Of a DNA stretch of 64,000 nt, positions 47,401 to 59,100 are shown piece after piece. The stretch spans positions 62,001-126,000 of the forward strand of contig BBXU01000470.1 in NCBI GenBank assembly GCA_001598975.1. Direction: 5' to 3'. Below the pieces are notes generated by a model. That model worked only from the letters and a program-made list of their open reading frames with translations. It searched no databases and had not been told where the DNA came from. A program made the position numbers and the translations under genes. Source of the DNA: Parachlorella kessleri. Lineage: Eukaryota > Chlorophyta > Trebouxiophyceae > Chlorellales > Chlorellaceae. How positions within the stretch are numbered: position 1 is the stretch's first letter; each line of letters opens with the position of its first letter.

Positions 47401-50131
47401 GCGCGCCGGCAGACGTTGGGGAAGTCGGCCCCAGCCGTTGCTGCTGAAGCTGCTGCTGCTGCTGCTGAAGCTGCTGGAGCTGTGCATTTATCCCACTCGC
47501 TGTCGGTAACAACCCGGGTGCTCCTGCTGCTGACGCCTGCTGAGGCGGCGAGATGCCGACAGTGGGGGACAGCAGCGCCGGCGTGCCTGCTGTGCCCGCT
47601 GAGGTACCTGCACCAGCTGGCATGGGGAGCTGGCCAAAGCTGCCCCCCGAGCCATCCAGGGAGCTGACATAGGAGAGAGCAGAAGGCTGCGGCGTAAGCA
47701 CAGGCGGCGAGTACAGGTTCTGGCCCGCCGCCGCCTGCTGAGCCTGCTGCGCTAGGTACTGCTGCAGGAGCGCCAGCTGCTGCTGGGCCTGCTCCACGCT
47801 CATGCCCGACATCTGCGCATGCGGCAGCTGCTGGAGCAGCACGTCCTGCACCTGCGACAGCGAGTGTTGGAGCGGCACAGGGGCACCTGGCGGGGAGGCG
47901 GCCGCGGCAGCACTTGGCCCTGCGGCAGATGCCGGGCTGGCTAGCTGGCTGCCGCCACTGTCAGCGGTGGTTGCGCTCCCTGCCAGCGTGGTTGCGCTGC
48001 CTGCCAGTGTGGTGGCAGTTGTACTCCCCTCAGCCCTTGCTGCTGCCATCTGCTGATGGGCATCAGCCGCCTTCTGCGAAGCGTCCATGTACACTGATGC
48101 TGCCTCCTGTGCCACAGCGCTCAGCGCAGCAGCCTTTTGCTCCGCATGAAGCGCCTGCGTGGCAGCCTCCTGCGCCAAGTCTGGCCGCCGATTCACGGCC
48201 GCCTGCTGCGCGGTTGCGTTGAGCAGGCTGGCTGCCTGCTGCGCACGCTGCGCTTCATTCGAGGCTGCCGTGTACGTTGCAGCGGCCTGCTTGGCGGTCG
48301 CAGACTGCTGTGCCGCTACAGCTGTTGCCACAGCCGTGGCTTCCTGTAGAAGGGCTGCACCAGCACTGTTTGTGCTGCTGAGCAGCCCAGGCAGGCCTGC
48401 AGGCAAGCAAGGGGAAGGCTTGCTCAGCCTGGCAGCCAAAGGCCGGCAAGCACCGAAATGCAATACTTCATAGACATCCTCGCCGGTCTTTATGTATGCC
48501 CTACGAAGGGCTGCCAAGCTGATAATGCTTGGAAACTGAACTGATCGTCACCAATAAAGGCCACTAGGACATCCATGCTACCTCAGTCAAGGAGACATCT
48601 ACAACACACGTTGCCCACCACAACAGCACTACTACCCATGTCAGCCGCAGCATTGCGACTAACAGCCTCAGCGTCAGCTGCAAGCTATTGCCACACAGGG
48701 AGGCTGCCTCGCCCCAGCGTCACCTGATTGAGGCAGCGCTGCACTTAGCGGCTGTGCCTGCTGCGGTGGAGCTGAGTGAGCGCTCAACCCGCTCAGGCCA
48801 CTGAGGGCACTCAGCACACTGACTCCGGGCGACAGCTGCTGCTGCTGCTGCGTGAGCGGCTGCAAAGAGATGGAGCCGCTGGAGAAGTTGTTGAAGGAGG
48901 CGCTGCCCAGGGGAGAGCTGAGAGGCATCCCTGCCGCCATGCCCACCACCGATGTGCCAGGCACACCAGGAGGGAGTGACCCAAGCTGGCCGACATTGAC
49001 ACCGCTCACACCTAGTGAGGAGTTGGACGTCGAGGATAGCGGCGCGCTGCCCATGAAGCTAGACTGCTTGCCCAGCACCCGCCCGGAGGAGGTCAACGAG
49101 GGCGGGCTGCCTACCGACAACCCCGGCCCCACCGCTGGTTGCCCAACCAGGCCTAGCCCTGATGCTGCCATGCCCGACAGCCCTGATGGCTGCTGCCCTG
49201 AGCTGGCAAGGCTTGCCGTGCCTGGCAGCATGGCCATGGGACTTCCAAACCCGCCCTGCCCCTGCTGCTGCAAGCCCAATGACACCCCCGCTAGCTGGCT
49301 TGCTAGGCCGCCTGCCGCCGCTACAGGTTGCTGGGCTCCTACAAGGCCACCATTGACTGCAACTGGCGCCATGCCCAGGCCGCTGAGAGCGGCACCGCTG
49401 GGGCCGAGGGTGGAGCCTGCCAGCCCTTGCTGCCCAAGACTTGCTGGCACCCCCGCCAAGCCTGCTTGGAGCTGCTGCGGTGCACCTGACGGCAGCAGAA
49501 TGCCACTCACTGCGACCGTTGCGGGTTGCGGCGCCGCAAGGCCCGCGTAGAACTGCGGCAGGCCACCAATATGCGCACCAAAGCCTACCGCAGGCTGCCC
49601 GCCAGCGTCCATGCTGGCTCGGCTAGACCCGGGCTCCTGAGAGGTGCCACTCAGTGCAGAGGGTACGCTGTCAATGCTGGCACGCCCAAGGCTGCCTGGC
49701 CCGGCCACCCCCACAGGTGTTCCCATGAAGGACTGCGCAAGCTGCGCCTGCACCCCCTGCCCCGCCGCTGCCGCCAGCAGTTGCTGCTGGTCCTGCTCAA
49801 GCCGACCGGCAGGCAGGACTGCAGCTCTTGCCGCTGCCAGGGTGGACGTTGTGTATGGGACGGCGCCCTGGCCGGCCGCTACCTGATAGTGAGGATAGCC
49901 CGCCAGCTGCTGCTGCGACGGCTGGTGATGGGACTGCAGCACGCTGGCCGTACCGTGCGACAGCCCGTGGACTGCTGGTGAGCCAGAGTCTGAGGCGACT
50001 GAGCTCGCCGAACCTCTGGAAATGTCCAGCGAGTTCCTCGCCGGCTGTGCGTGGCTGCCTATCCAAGTTGGCTGGGCTCCACGGCTGTCGTGCAAGGATG
50101 GGCCGAGATACTGCTGCGGTGCCTTGCTCCC
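41497..50131 (-). CDS. PB1-domain Raf-like protein kinase with long disordered N-terminus (5' end missing)
   Basis: Sixteen exons were placed: 48724-50131, 47348-48396, 46950-47016, 46594-46706, 46221-46298, 45700-45952, 45271-45356, 44803-44906, 44188-44343, 43780-43943, 43462-43562, 43107-43229, 42731-42875, 42250-42354, 41894-41983 and 41497-41585, about 1,376 residues, all phases closing. The first exon starts at an acceptor (phase 0) with no ATG, so at least one upstream exon beyond 50131 is not found. Residues 1-818 are Gln/Ser/Gly/Ala-rich. A PB1 domain follows (GGSFIKLSTGTWEYEGGETR to VWVDVVDDEDVQLMFDEW), then a complete kinase domain: GSGGYGDVYLAKW, EVAVK, IVHFDLKSGNLLL, VADFGLSK, TLPWTAPE and KCWAEDPDDRPSF. 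Plant PB1-Raf (B4-type) kinases act upstream of stress-responsive kinases such as SnRK2; that role is inferred. Confidence 0.88.
43442..43457. repeat. Homopolymer run of 16 C beside a splice donor
   Basis: On the transcript this is 16 G starting five bases inside an intron of the Raf-like gene, directly after the donor GTGA. Such a run could form a G-quadruplex in RNA. Confidence 0.85.
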
Positions 50132-51564
50132 CTGCAGGTAGCAGGCGGCTAAGTGTCGCCCTCAGCCCTAGTGTCTAGCTGCTGGTGTCTAGCTCCCTGC
50201 ATGCTACCTCTGAAGTTACCTCCTGCTCGTGCACCGCACTAGCAATACCATGACCACGAAGGGTGACGCGCACCAGAGAAAGGCCCGAGTGCCAGCTCTC
50301 CGCGCTATCGTCTCGAAAGGCTGAGGTGTGCTGGTGAGCTGGCCCTGGGCGCATATCAGGTCATGGAGCACCGCACAGGCCTACAAAACAGGCCAAGCCT
50401 CAAGTACAAGCTGGGCGCGCCAGTTGATAACTATGCCAGATTGGTGAGCGCCTGGCGCACAACACCGTGCAGGGAGCTGGCTAGGCAACACGCCCTCACC
50501 GTGTTGGCCCTCGGGAACCGCACACAAAGCAGTGGTACACGTTGCTGGACCTTCTGCTCCTTCCACCAAGGTACTGATCAGCTTCGCCACTATTACGGGA
50601 AAGTTTTAGCTGGTGGGTAGGGCTATGAAGTTGTAAGATCAATTGGAGGACCTAACCGCTAGACCTTGGCCGCAAAGCTGCACCAGACGGTGACGAGAAG
50701 TCGGCCTTGTCATCGTGATTACTTACTGATGGAGCGCTCAACGTAAGGCGATGTAAAAACTGGTTGTTGTACATGGTTGTTGTCAAATCTGGCAACAGAT
50801 GCATTGCTTTAGCTTAGCCTGCATTGGAGGAGGTGTAAGGAGGTTGGCCAACTGCCATGACATGGCCGCCGGGGCAACTGACGTCAGTGTGTATACCAGG
50901 CTCAGCTGCGGCCATTAAGCTAATGGATTTAGTGCAAATGAGCGAGGCGCTACACCAAACGCTGCACAGACTTTGGGTCAGAGGTCGTTGGTGGCTGGCG
51001 GCTGGATTCAAAGGGAACCAAGCTCCTTGTTTAGCAAGACCGCTAAAGCCTGCATAGCTGTCGAAATTTTATGATATATCTTTTGATGAAAATAGCAACT
51101 CTCGAGGGGCGTTTCTAATCCTGTCTCAAAGCCAGCAAAATACGTTGAGACGCTGGGCTATGACTTGAACTGCACACTCGCCGAACAGATAAGTAAAACC
51201 GTTATTATTTCACTTGCAGCTACTGGCCCTAGTTCAGTTCAACTTCACCTACTGTTCTCTTGGCCTCGGGTTGTTTTGGTGAGAGACCACCTGGATCAAA
51301 ACTCAGCAAACCCTGAGTGCATAACTGCAGTAAACCCTGTCAGCGTGTCACGTGTCTAACTAGCTGAGCAAAAACTCTCCTCTGCTTGCACTGCCTGCCC
51401 CCCTCAACTGTAACTGGTGTAAGGCTGACTGCCTTGCTTCTCAGGACACGCAGGCTGTGTAGCTTTGATATTATCGTGCTGAGGTAAGGCTCAAATACAA
51501 AGCACCAGTGATGAAGCATCCAGCAGGTACGGTACTCCGAGTACCGAGTCGACCCTGATAGACT
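50132..51564. other. Intergenic region including the unfound 5' exon(s) of the Raf-like gene
   Basis: It should hold the promoter and first exon(s) of the Raf-like kinase and the RbcX 3' untranslated region. A minus-strand frame is open from about 50395 to a good donor at 50216 (CAGGAG|GTAACT, phase 0, matching the next exon), but it contains no in-frame ATG after its upstream stop, so the true start stays unresolved. Confidence 0.4.
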
Positions 51565-52546
51565 CTATATGCTGCAGGACTGGTCCCAGTCATCACCAGC
51601 TTCCTGACTTGCTGGCAGCCCTAGCGATGAAGCAAAGCGTTCTGCAGCAACCCGCCGCATGAGGGTCACATTTCCCTCTTTGATACTGCTAAGGGTCAGC
51701 CCCCTGCAGGTGTCCCAGGCGAAGTCCTCGCATACGTATGCTTCTCGTACCTCCAACACTCGCACACCTGCAAAATGTGCATCATCACCAAAGGGTTAGA
51801 AGGTGGCGCATCGCAAGCAGGCTACTGTACGTAGGAGCGCACCAGTAGGCGCCACCCGCTGCTGTATTGTGTGTGCCTGGAGGCCCACCACATACAGAGT
51901 GCAGGTAGGGGTTGGCTAGCTTTCCTCCGGTCGCAAAGCTAAAGCAGGACAACAGCAGCAGTACCCTGGGGGTGTTGCGCCACTTACCCAGCAGCTGGTT
52001 TTGCGCGATGAGGCTGCTCACCCACTCGTCGCCATGCTTGAGGGGGTGCTGCTCTATGAACTCTCGCAGCTCTAGCGAGGCCCTGGTGGGTGGTAAGTCT
52101 CCGCCTTCGCCTCCTCCTCCAAGTTGGGCAAGCACTATCTGTTGCAGAGTTAGAAAGACGTAGCATGGAATGGTCAACTTGCTAGCAGTTGCCAACATCG
52201 CGACTTGAGCGAGTTGGGTGGTGCCATGCAGGGGTGGAGGAAGCAGGTAGGTAATCGTGAAAGTCACAGCCAGTGCCTGGAACAGCACCAAGACCCTCCA
52301 AGAACAATAGCACCTGTTTGCAGTTCTTACTTTGACGGCACAGTATGTGAAAAAGGTTTGCAAGCCCTCGGCAGCCTTGTGTTCTGGGCTCTTGCCACCA
52401 AACACGTCGCTTGGCACCTCCATCCCGGCCGTGACTCCTGCCTTATTTCGTCTTACGATTCTCCTCGTACTGGTAAGAGCACGGTTGAAACTGTTGCAAC
52501 GCCTCACACCGACAGATATCCGGCAGCCTGTTGCTTGTGACATCAT
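51565..52546 (-). CDS. RbcX: RbcX-like Rubisco assembly chaperone
   Basis: Three exons, 52331-52546, 51988-52138 and 51565-51767, encode 189 residues from the tandem ATGs at 52546/52543; an in-frame ATG at 52624 would add 26 residues. The first 50 residues are Arg/Ser-rich (VGVRRCNSFNRALTSTRR), as expected of a plastid transit peptide. The mature helical part has the RbcX pattern: a central TYCAVKIVLAQL helix (compare TYQAVRTVLAQL in cyanobacteria), a Gly-rich loop, EFIEQHPLKHGDEWVSSLIA and LLGVRVLEVREAYVCEDFAW. RbcX dimers clamp the C-terminal tail of the Rubisco large subunit during holoenzyme assembly. The extended loop and Cys-containing helix suggest the eukaryotic RbcX-II class. Confidence 0.85.
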
Positions 52547-53154
52547 GGCAATCCCTGTGCCGGAATGGGGCGTATAGGGGAACAGAGGCAGCGAAAAGCC
52601 GACGGGGCCACATTGCCTGATCATTGCATCACTGCGCGCAAGCGCTGGTAGCCAGGAGCGTTTTTTCACAACGTGCCAGCCCAGGCAGTGTGCAGTCCCC
52701 AACTTCGAGTGCTTTTAAAGGAGAGTGGGACTCAACAAAATTAAGGCACCAGCTAGCCGGCTTTCAGCCCGCACACACCCCGCAAGCTGGAGGCAACCTT
52801 ACTAAGGTAAATTTGATGTCTGCTACCTGCCTTATGCATGCAAATGCGCATCATAGCACCAGGACTTGCTAGTACTTGATGTCCTGCTTGCATGGATATA
52901 AAGCGTATGTGCCAGTACAGCTAGTACTACCTACAAAGTCATCACTACAGAGCTGCCTGCCACAGTGTTGTGACACCTCTAGGGCGAGATCTACTTGACC
53001 AGAGCTCAGGCAAGCCCCAGAGCTTGCCGGCAACGGCACCTAGCCCTGGCTGTCAGTACAATTCACTCCAACCTCTCTGTTCGCATGGCCTGCCACCAAT
53101 GACAAGACACGAGCTATCGCTCACCACCTCTCTCCAGCAGCGTCTGGGGGACCC
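52547..53154. other. Intergenic region
   Basis: About 600 bases: the RbcX 5' flank and the 3' flank of the GON4L-like gene. No coding exon is recognised. Confidence 0.45.
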
Positions 53155-56100
53155 TCACTGCAACTGCTGCGGCGGCGGCTGCATCCTTTTGCGTTCCTGA
53201 GCTAGTCGCGTGAAGCGCTCCAGAACCTCGGCACAGCGCACCTCCACGGCCGCCACGGACCTGCCTGCCGGCTCCCCGCCCACCTGCAGAGGAGGAGTGA
53301 GAGAGGAAGCAGTGAGTGTCAAATGCAAGGCGTGCAAGGCAGCCGCACGACCCCATGACAGCAGACACACTCCAGCAAGCACGACAGCTCAGCGGGAGCA
53401 AGCCCAGACCCCAGGCCGCAGCGTGCACAGGCCACAGAGGCAAACCCTCAAGCTTGCAGTGCACCCTGCCTGGGCCCAGTGAAACAGCCGCAACAAGCTG
53501 GACCCGCCCTCCACAGAGGCAGCTAGGAAGCGGGCCCCCAGGCAGGCTTACATACCTGTGCCAGGAGCTCCTCCACGTGTTCTGCGGTAAGCATGCCGTT
53601 GGCTGCCAGTACCGCCTTGAGCAGCAGGCGGTCCTCATCTTTGGACCAGGCTCGCCCCCCGCTGCTGCTGCTGGGCTCCGTTACTGCGTGCATGGGAACC
53701 GGCTGGGGTGGCTGCCCATCCTGCCCTGGCGCTGCGGGCGGCGCAGCAGGAACCACGGCTACATGGAATGGCGCTAGCTCACGTGGTGGCTTCCCAACAC
53801 CCGAGGCCTGTGCCGCCAGTTGATGGGCACCTCCTGGCTGTTGTGGCTGCGCCTGGCTGCAGCCTGCCCCAGCTCCAAGTTGGGTTGCAGCCAGGGGGTC
53901 CGAAGCAAGCTGGGATTTGGGGGACGCTGCCGCCTCCTCTGACTGCTTGTGCACAGCCCGCTCCTGGGCAGGTGATGGGGCGGATGCTTGTGGTGGCGGA
54001 TTCCCTTCAGCAAGCTGTGCCGTAGTGGCCGCAGCAGGCATGTTGGCCAAGCCGCCTCCTGCTGCTGCTGCTGCTGCTGTTGCCGACGCTGCTCCCTCAA
54101 CAGCGCCCTCCACCACAGCATGGCCCGTGGCGCTGGGAATGGCGGGTGCAGCACCGGAGGGCGCACGCACGGTGGATGGCCTGATAGTAGGTCCTGGCTG
54201 AAGCCGTGGTGTCGTGGAAGTGCCGTTCTGCGCTGGCACAGGCCCCGCCTGTGGCAGTGTGGTAGGCAGAGAAGGGCCCTCCCTCGTTCCCCCAACAGCC
54301 GCCATGCCAGGAGCGCCTGGCAAGACCTTTCCCTCCTTGCCTCCTCCCTGCCTGGCCGTGAGGGTGGAGGGAGCTGTGCCGTCATGCTGCTGCGGGACTG
54401 GCTCTCCTATGGCCGGCGCAGTGCTGTGAGCTGGAGCCTGCTCCCGCTGGCCAGGGCCCTGGTCGCCCCCACTGACCCAGGCAGTGATCTGTATACGGGC
54501 GTGCTGGGCGGCTACACGCCGCGACTTGCACGCTGCCGCTGGCGATGCGGCCGGGCCGCAGCAAGAGGGTTTAGCAGCTGCAGCCATCGCTGACGGGTCC
54601 CCCACCAGGGGCGCAGATGTGCCCAACAGCGGCGCTGGTTGGGCCAGACCTGCCGGCGCTTGGAGTGGTGGAGCCTCAGCTGCTGGTGGCTCGGCTCTGG
54701 CCACTATGGCATGTGCAGCTTGCGGGGCACTTGTCACTTGCCCAGACAGCTGTCGCTCTTGTGACCACTGTGCCGCTGCGACCTGTGCTCTCGTGGCTGC
54801 TGCCGGCATGCTTGCTGCTGGCCGGGCAGGCCGTCCCAAGCTCGGGCCGCCAGGAGCACCATCACGGCCAGCAGGCTGTGCAGGGTTTGCCCCATCGTCC
54901 TCGTCTGAAGAGTCTGGAAGCTCGTCCTGCTCAAATACAGGTGCTGCTACCTGCTGTGCCTGCTGTCGCCCGTGCTGCACGGCGGCGCCAGGCACTGCCG
55001 CTGCTGCTGCTGTTGACCTGGTGTGCCTGCCCCCTGAAGCATGTGATCGGGTCTGCCGGGCGCTCGCTGATCTTGTATGTGCAGGGGGCTGCTGCGGTGA
55101 TGGCTGGTCCCGCTCCAGGCGTGGCTGCGGCTGCTGGCTGCAAACATGATGCGCTGGCCCCCCAGCAGGGTCAGCTGGTGGCAGCAAAGGCTGATCCGCA
55201 GGCATGGCATACATACCATCCTGCTGTAATGCCGCCACAACCGCTGGTTGCGGCGTTGCTGCTGCTGCTGTTGCTGGTTGGGCACCAGGTCCGGCACCAC
55301 GCTCAGAATCGCCGGTTTTCCGGTTATGGTCGCGAGGCGGCTGCTTGGGTTCTGGTTCTTTACGCTGGCGCCGCTGCCGCCGTGTTCCCTTGGCAGGCCC
55401 TTCCAGTCCTGCTTGCCCTGGTGTGCTGGCCCTAGCCTCGCCAGCGACCGGGTTCGAAGCTGTGGGCTGCTGCTGGGCTGAAGGGCCTGCCCGCTGTGAG
55501 TGCTGGGCTTCCGAGTCGTCAGAGTCCGACAGCTCCTCAGCATCAAAGCGCTGCCGCTGCTGCTGCGACTGCCACTGTGGCCGCAGGGGCTGCTGCACCT
55601 GACAAGCCGGCACGGGTGCTGCCATTGCTGCTGCTTCATCCCCGCCACATGCACCTGCTGCAGTAAGCCCCTCGGCCTCCTCCTCCGAGTCTTCCAGCTC
55701 TTCCCTGTCAAACTCAAAATGCACCCGCTTGCGCGGAGCCTTGCCGGCCACCTGCCGCGCTGCTGCCGGCGGTGCCACCCCCGGCCCTCTGGGCACATCC
55801 GGCGCATGGTTCCCATGGCTCGTGGGGCCTGCTGCGCCTGCTGTGGTCACCGCCGGCGCCGGCGGCAGCCCCACCAGCTGTAGGGGCTGGAAAGGGTCCT
55901 TGGCACCGCCCGACCCCCATCTGTGCTGGCCCCAGCTTCCATGGCCAGCCCCTGGTGCCTGCTGCGCCTGCTGCCGCTGCTGGGTCCCTGCAAGGCTGGC
56001 CGGGGCTGCACCCTGCTGCTGCCTCACGGCTTCACCCTGCCCCTGGAACAGGCTCTTCCAGCAGTCGTTCCGCCGCCGTCGCGGGCGCCCGCCCGCAACC

Positions 56101-59100
56101 GCCGCTGCGCTCGCGGGCAAAGGCAGCTGCAACCGCTCGGCACCTCCGCAATCCTCCCCAGTCAGCAGCCGCTGCAGCTCCGCGGCAATGTCCCTGGCGG
56201 GGCTGCAGATCGTCAAGTTGCCGGGCTGGAAACCCGGGGGCTGGTCGGAAGCAGCAGGGGCTGCAGCGGCGGCAAGCGCTGCAGGCTGGCTGGCGGGGTG
56301 CACCCCAGGCAGGCCTTCTTGCGCCCTGCATGCACAAACATGCTGAGGACGGTTGGGTGTGCTCCCAAGGAGAGGCAAGGGTATCACGGGTCACATCCGG
56401 AGGTCATGGTCCCAAGCCTTGCAGCAGCTTAACTACCATTCATAAAGCCCAAGCCTCGCCTCCAGCTGGTGATGCCGACCACAGCTCACTACCCCTACCA
56501 GGCTTGACCAACAGCTTCCTCAGACCTCGCAGACATCCAGAAGCCGCCAGTGAAGCGAAGTACTATCGACATAAAAACCCTGCCTGCAGCATTGCACTCT
56601 CCGCCCCAGCCAGGCCCATGGAAGCCTCTTTGGATCAGCGATTTCACAGCCTAGGTGCCACCATGCGCTCTAGTCTCAAAGGCACGCGCGATGCAGACTC
56701 CTTGCAGAAGCACTTGTTCCGTTGGCATGGACAGATGCATACATATAGTAACCCCACGGCTGCAGCACCTGGCTTGTTGGCCTTCCTGCTGCGCTGCTGG
56801 GCCCGTGCCCTCCTGTCCTGCCTGCTGCTGTGGTTGCTGCTGCTGCGCATGCTGAGCTGCAGCGGCGCTGCGTGGCTGCGCCAGCGCCACAGCCTCCTGC
56901 CAGGCTGGCAGTGCGGGCCAGTCTACCACCCCCAGTGGCACCATGCCAGGGGGCGGGGGCGCCCCGGGGGTCACCAGCGCCAGCAGGGGCACCGGGAGCG
57001 CCACCCCGGCCACGGCTGCACACGCATGCACGGCCGCCGCAAGCTGCAGCGGGAAGGGGACGTCCATGCCAGGGAAGAGGTGGTGTAGGAGGGTGTGGAG
57101 CTGCTGCCCAGGGCCGTCTGGGGACCGCCGTGGGTGCAGCAGGGGGAGGCTGCCTGGCTGGGTCTGACCGGCAGCTGGCAGCTGCCCAGGAGGCTGGGTA
57201 GCCGCCTCCTGCTGCTGCTGCTGCTGCTGCTGCTGAGGAAGGTCGTCCATGTTGGACAGGAAGACCGGACGCATGCCTTGGGCTGCAGGCAAAAAAGGCG
57301 AACACCCTTGGTAGGCAGGCGTCCGAAACCACAACAAACATTGAGGCCTGGTTGGAAGGGAAGGTCGCTGCCGGAGGGGCAGAGCAAGGCAGCTGAGCGG
57401 GATGAAAGCCAGCAGGTGGGCGTGTGAGCAAACAGGCAGCCTGACCTGCTGCACCAGCGGTGGCTGCTGCGGCCTTGTGCTGGGCTTTTTTCTTCACCAC
57501 GCTGGCTCCGTTGGTGCGCTGGGACCACAAGACAGCTAGCGTCTGCACAGGGGCAGACGATATTTCCTCCCAGGCAAGATGTAGTGCCCTCTCAGCCACG
57601 TGCCTGCTGCCACTGCACCATCACTTTTCGATGCCACGGCACCAGGTCTAACCCAAAGCATAGCTTACTGTATTATGGTGCTTCACTGCCAACCAGCCTT
57701 GCACAGCCCACGACAGCAATCATTCTGCCAATCACAGGAGGGCAGCAAAAATATAGGAGGTACTGGGGAGTCAGGGGTGCACGAAACACCCATAACACCC
57801 CTAACACCCCCCCGCCACCCCTTCCGCCCCGGGGCATGCTCCCAGTGCTCACATTTGGGTGCCGATGTGGCAGGTGGTTGCGGCAGATGAGCTCCCACCG
57901 GTAGGGCTGCTTCCCATAAAACGCCACAGCTTGCTCGAGCAGTGCGCACTCATCCGGCCTCAGGGGGGCGTGCATGCGCTGGTACACATCCTGCAGCCAA
58001 GGTGATGGGCAAAGCCAGCCAACAACCGTCTGCTGCTACAGCCCATCCAGCAAGTGGCCAGTTGACTGGAAGGCCAGCCCCTTGCATCAGCACTCCGTAT
58101 CGCACACCTAGCTGCCAGCAGTCCTCATTATAGGAGGCTCCAAAAAGCTGCCTGCCATTCACAACACTAGGCCAGAGTAGGCAGCAATTCAAGCAGCAGA
58201 CTAGCGCCAAAAAGCAGAGCGTGCTAAGGGAAGGGCAGGTGGAGAGGGGCAGGCAAGTCACCGCGCATAACGACAGCGAGCCGCAGCCCACCTTAATGCA
58301 GTTGCTTGGGACGCTGCCGCCCACCCGGTTCTTTTTGCGGTTGAACAGCTGGCCCTCAGTCTTGGTGGGCAGCAGCTCCTCTTGGATGCGCTTCCAGTCA
58401 TAACCATGCCTGTCACGAAACAACCAGCAGGGTTACCATAGCTCGCAAGCAGGCTGCTTTGCTCGACTTGCCTGCACTTTGCCTGGCAAAACATTGCCAG
58501 CCCAAGCACAAGACATGAGCTAGCCAAAGCGTGCTGGGACAATACCCTGTACTATACGTGAGGTGCTGCCAGCACCTGCACCGCGGCTCGGTCACAGCCG
58601 TCGCCCCAAATCCCCCTGTCATGCATTGCCCAAGATGTGATGCCCCGCCTCTAGCTGTGCTCCTCGTGCCAGTCACGCTCGCCTCACCTCCTCAGGCCCA
58701 GCGCCAAGAGTTCATCCTCTGACGGCAGGAACAGCAGCTGTGTGGAGGGCACAAAGGGTAGAGGCTGCGGGGTCAGGGCCGGATCATACAGCGGCAGCAG
58801 CGGCGTCAGCGCCAGCTGTGCGGCAGCTGACAGCGACCGCCACAGCCGGTGCTCCTTGGGCCTTTTACGGCCCCTCCTGCTCACAACAACACCGGGAAAC
58901 ACCATGTTGCCTGGAGACTTCCCTGCAGACTGGAGATAAATGGCAGAGCAATGCAGAGCTCACCAGGGGCATGGCGCTGCATCCCGCCACAGAGGCAAGG
59001 ACAACACACGATGGCGCAAGCAGGACTTGTTGAAACAGGTCTCTGTTGTTATACTTGCTCATACACCAAACTGTACATCTGTCTGCTGCAGGCATTGATA

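Noticed and set aside
47294..50095. Separate Gln/Ala-rich genes at 47348-48396 and 48724-50131
   Set aside because: Both frames join each other and the PB1 exons in exact phase through consensus splice sites, so they are exons of one kinase gene.
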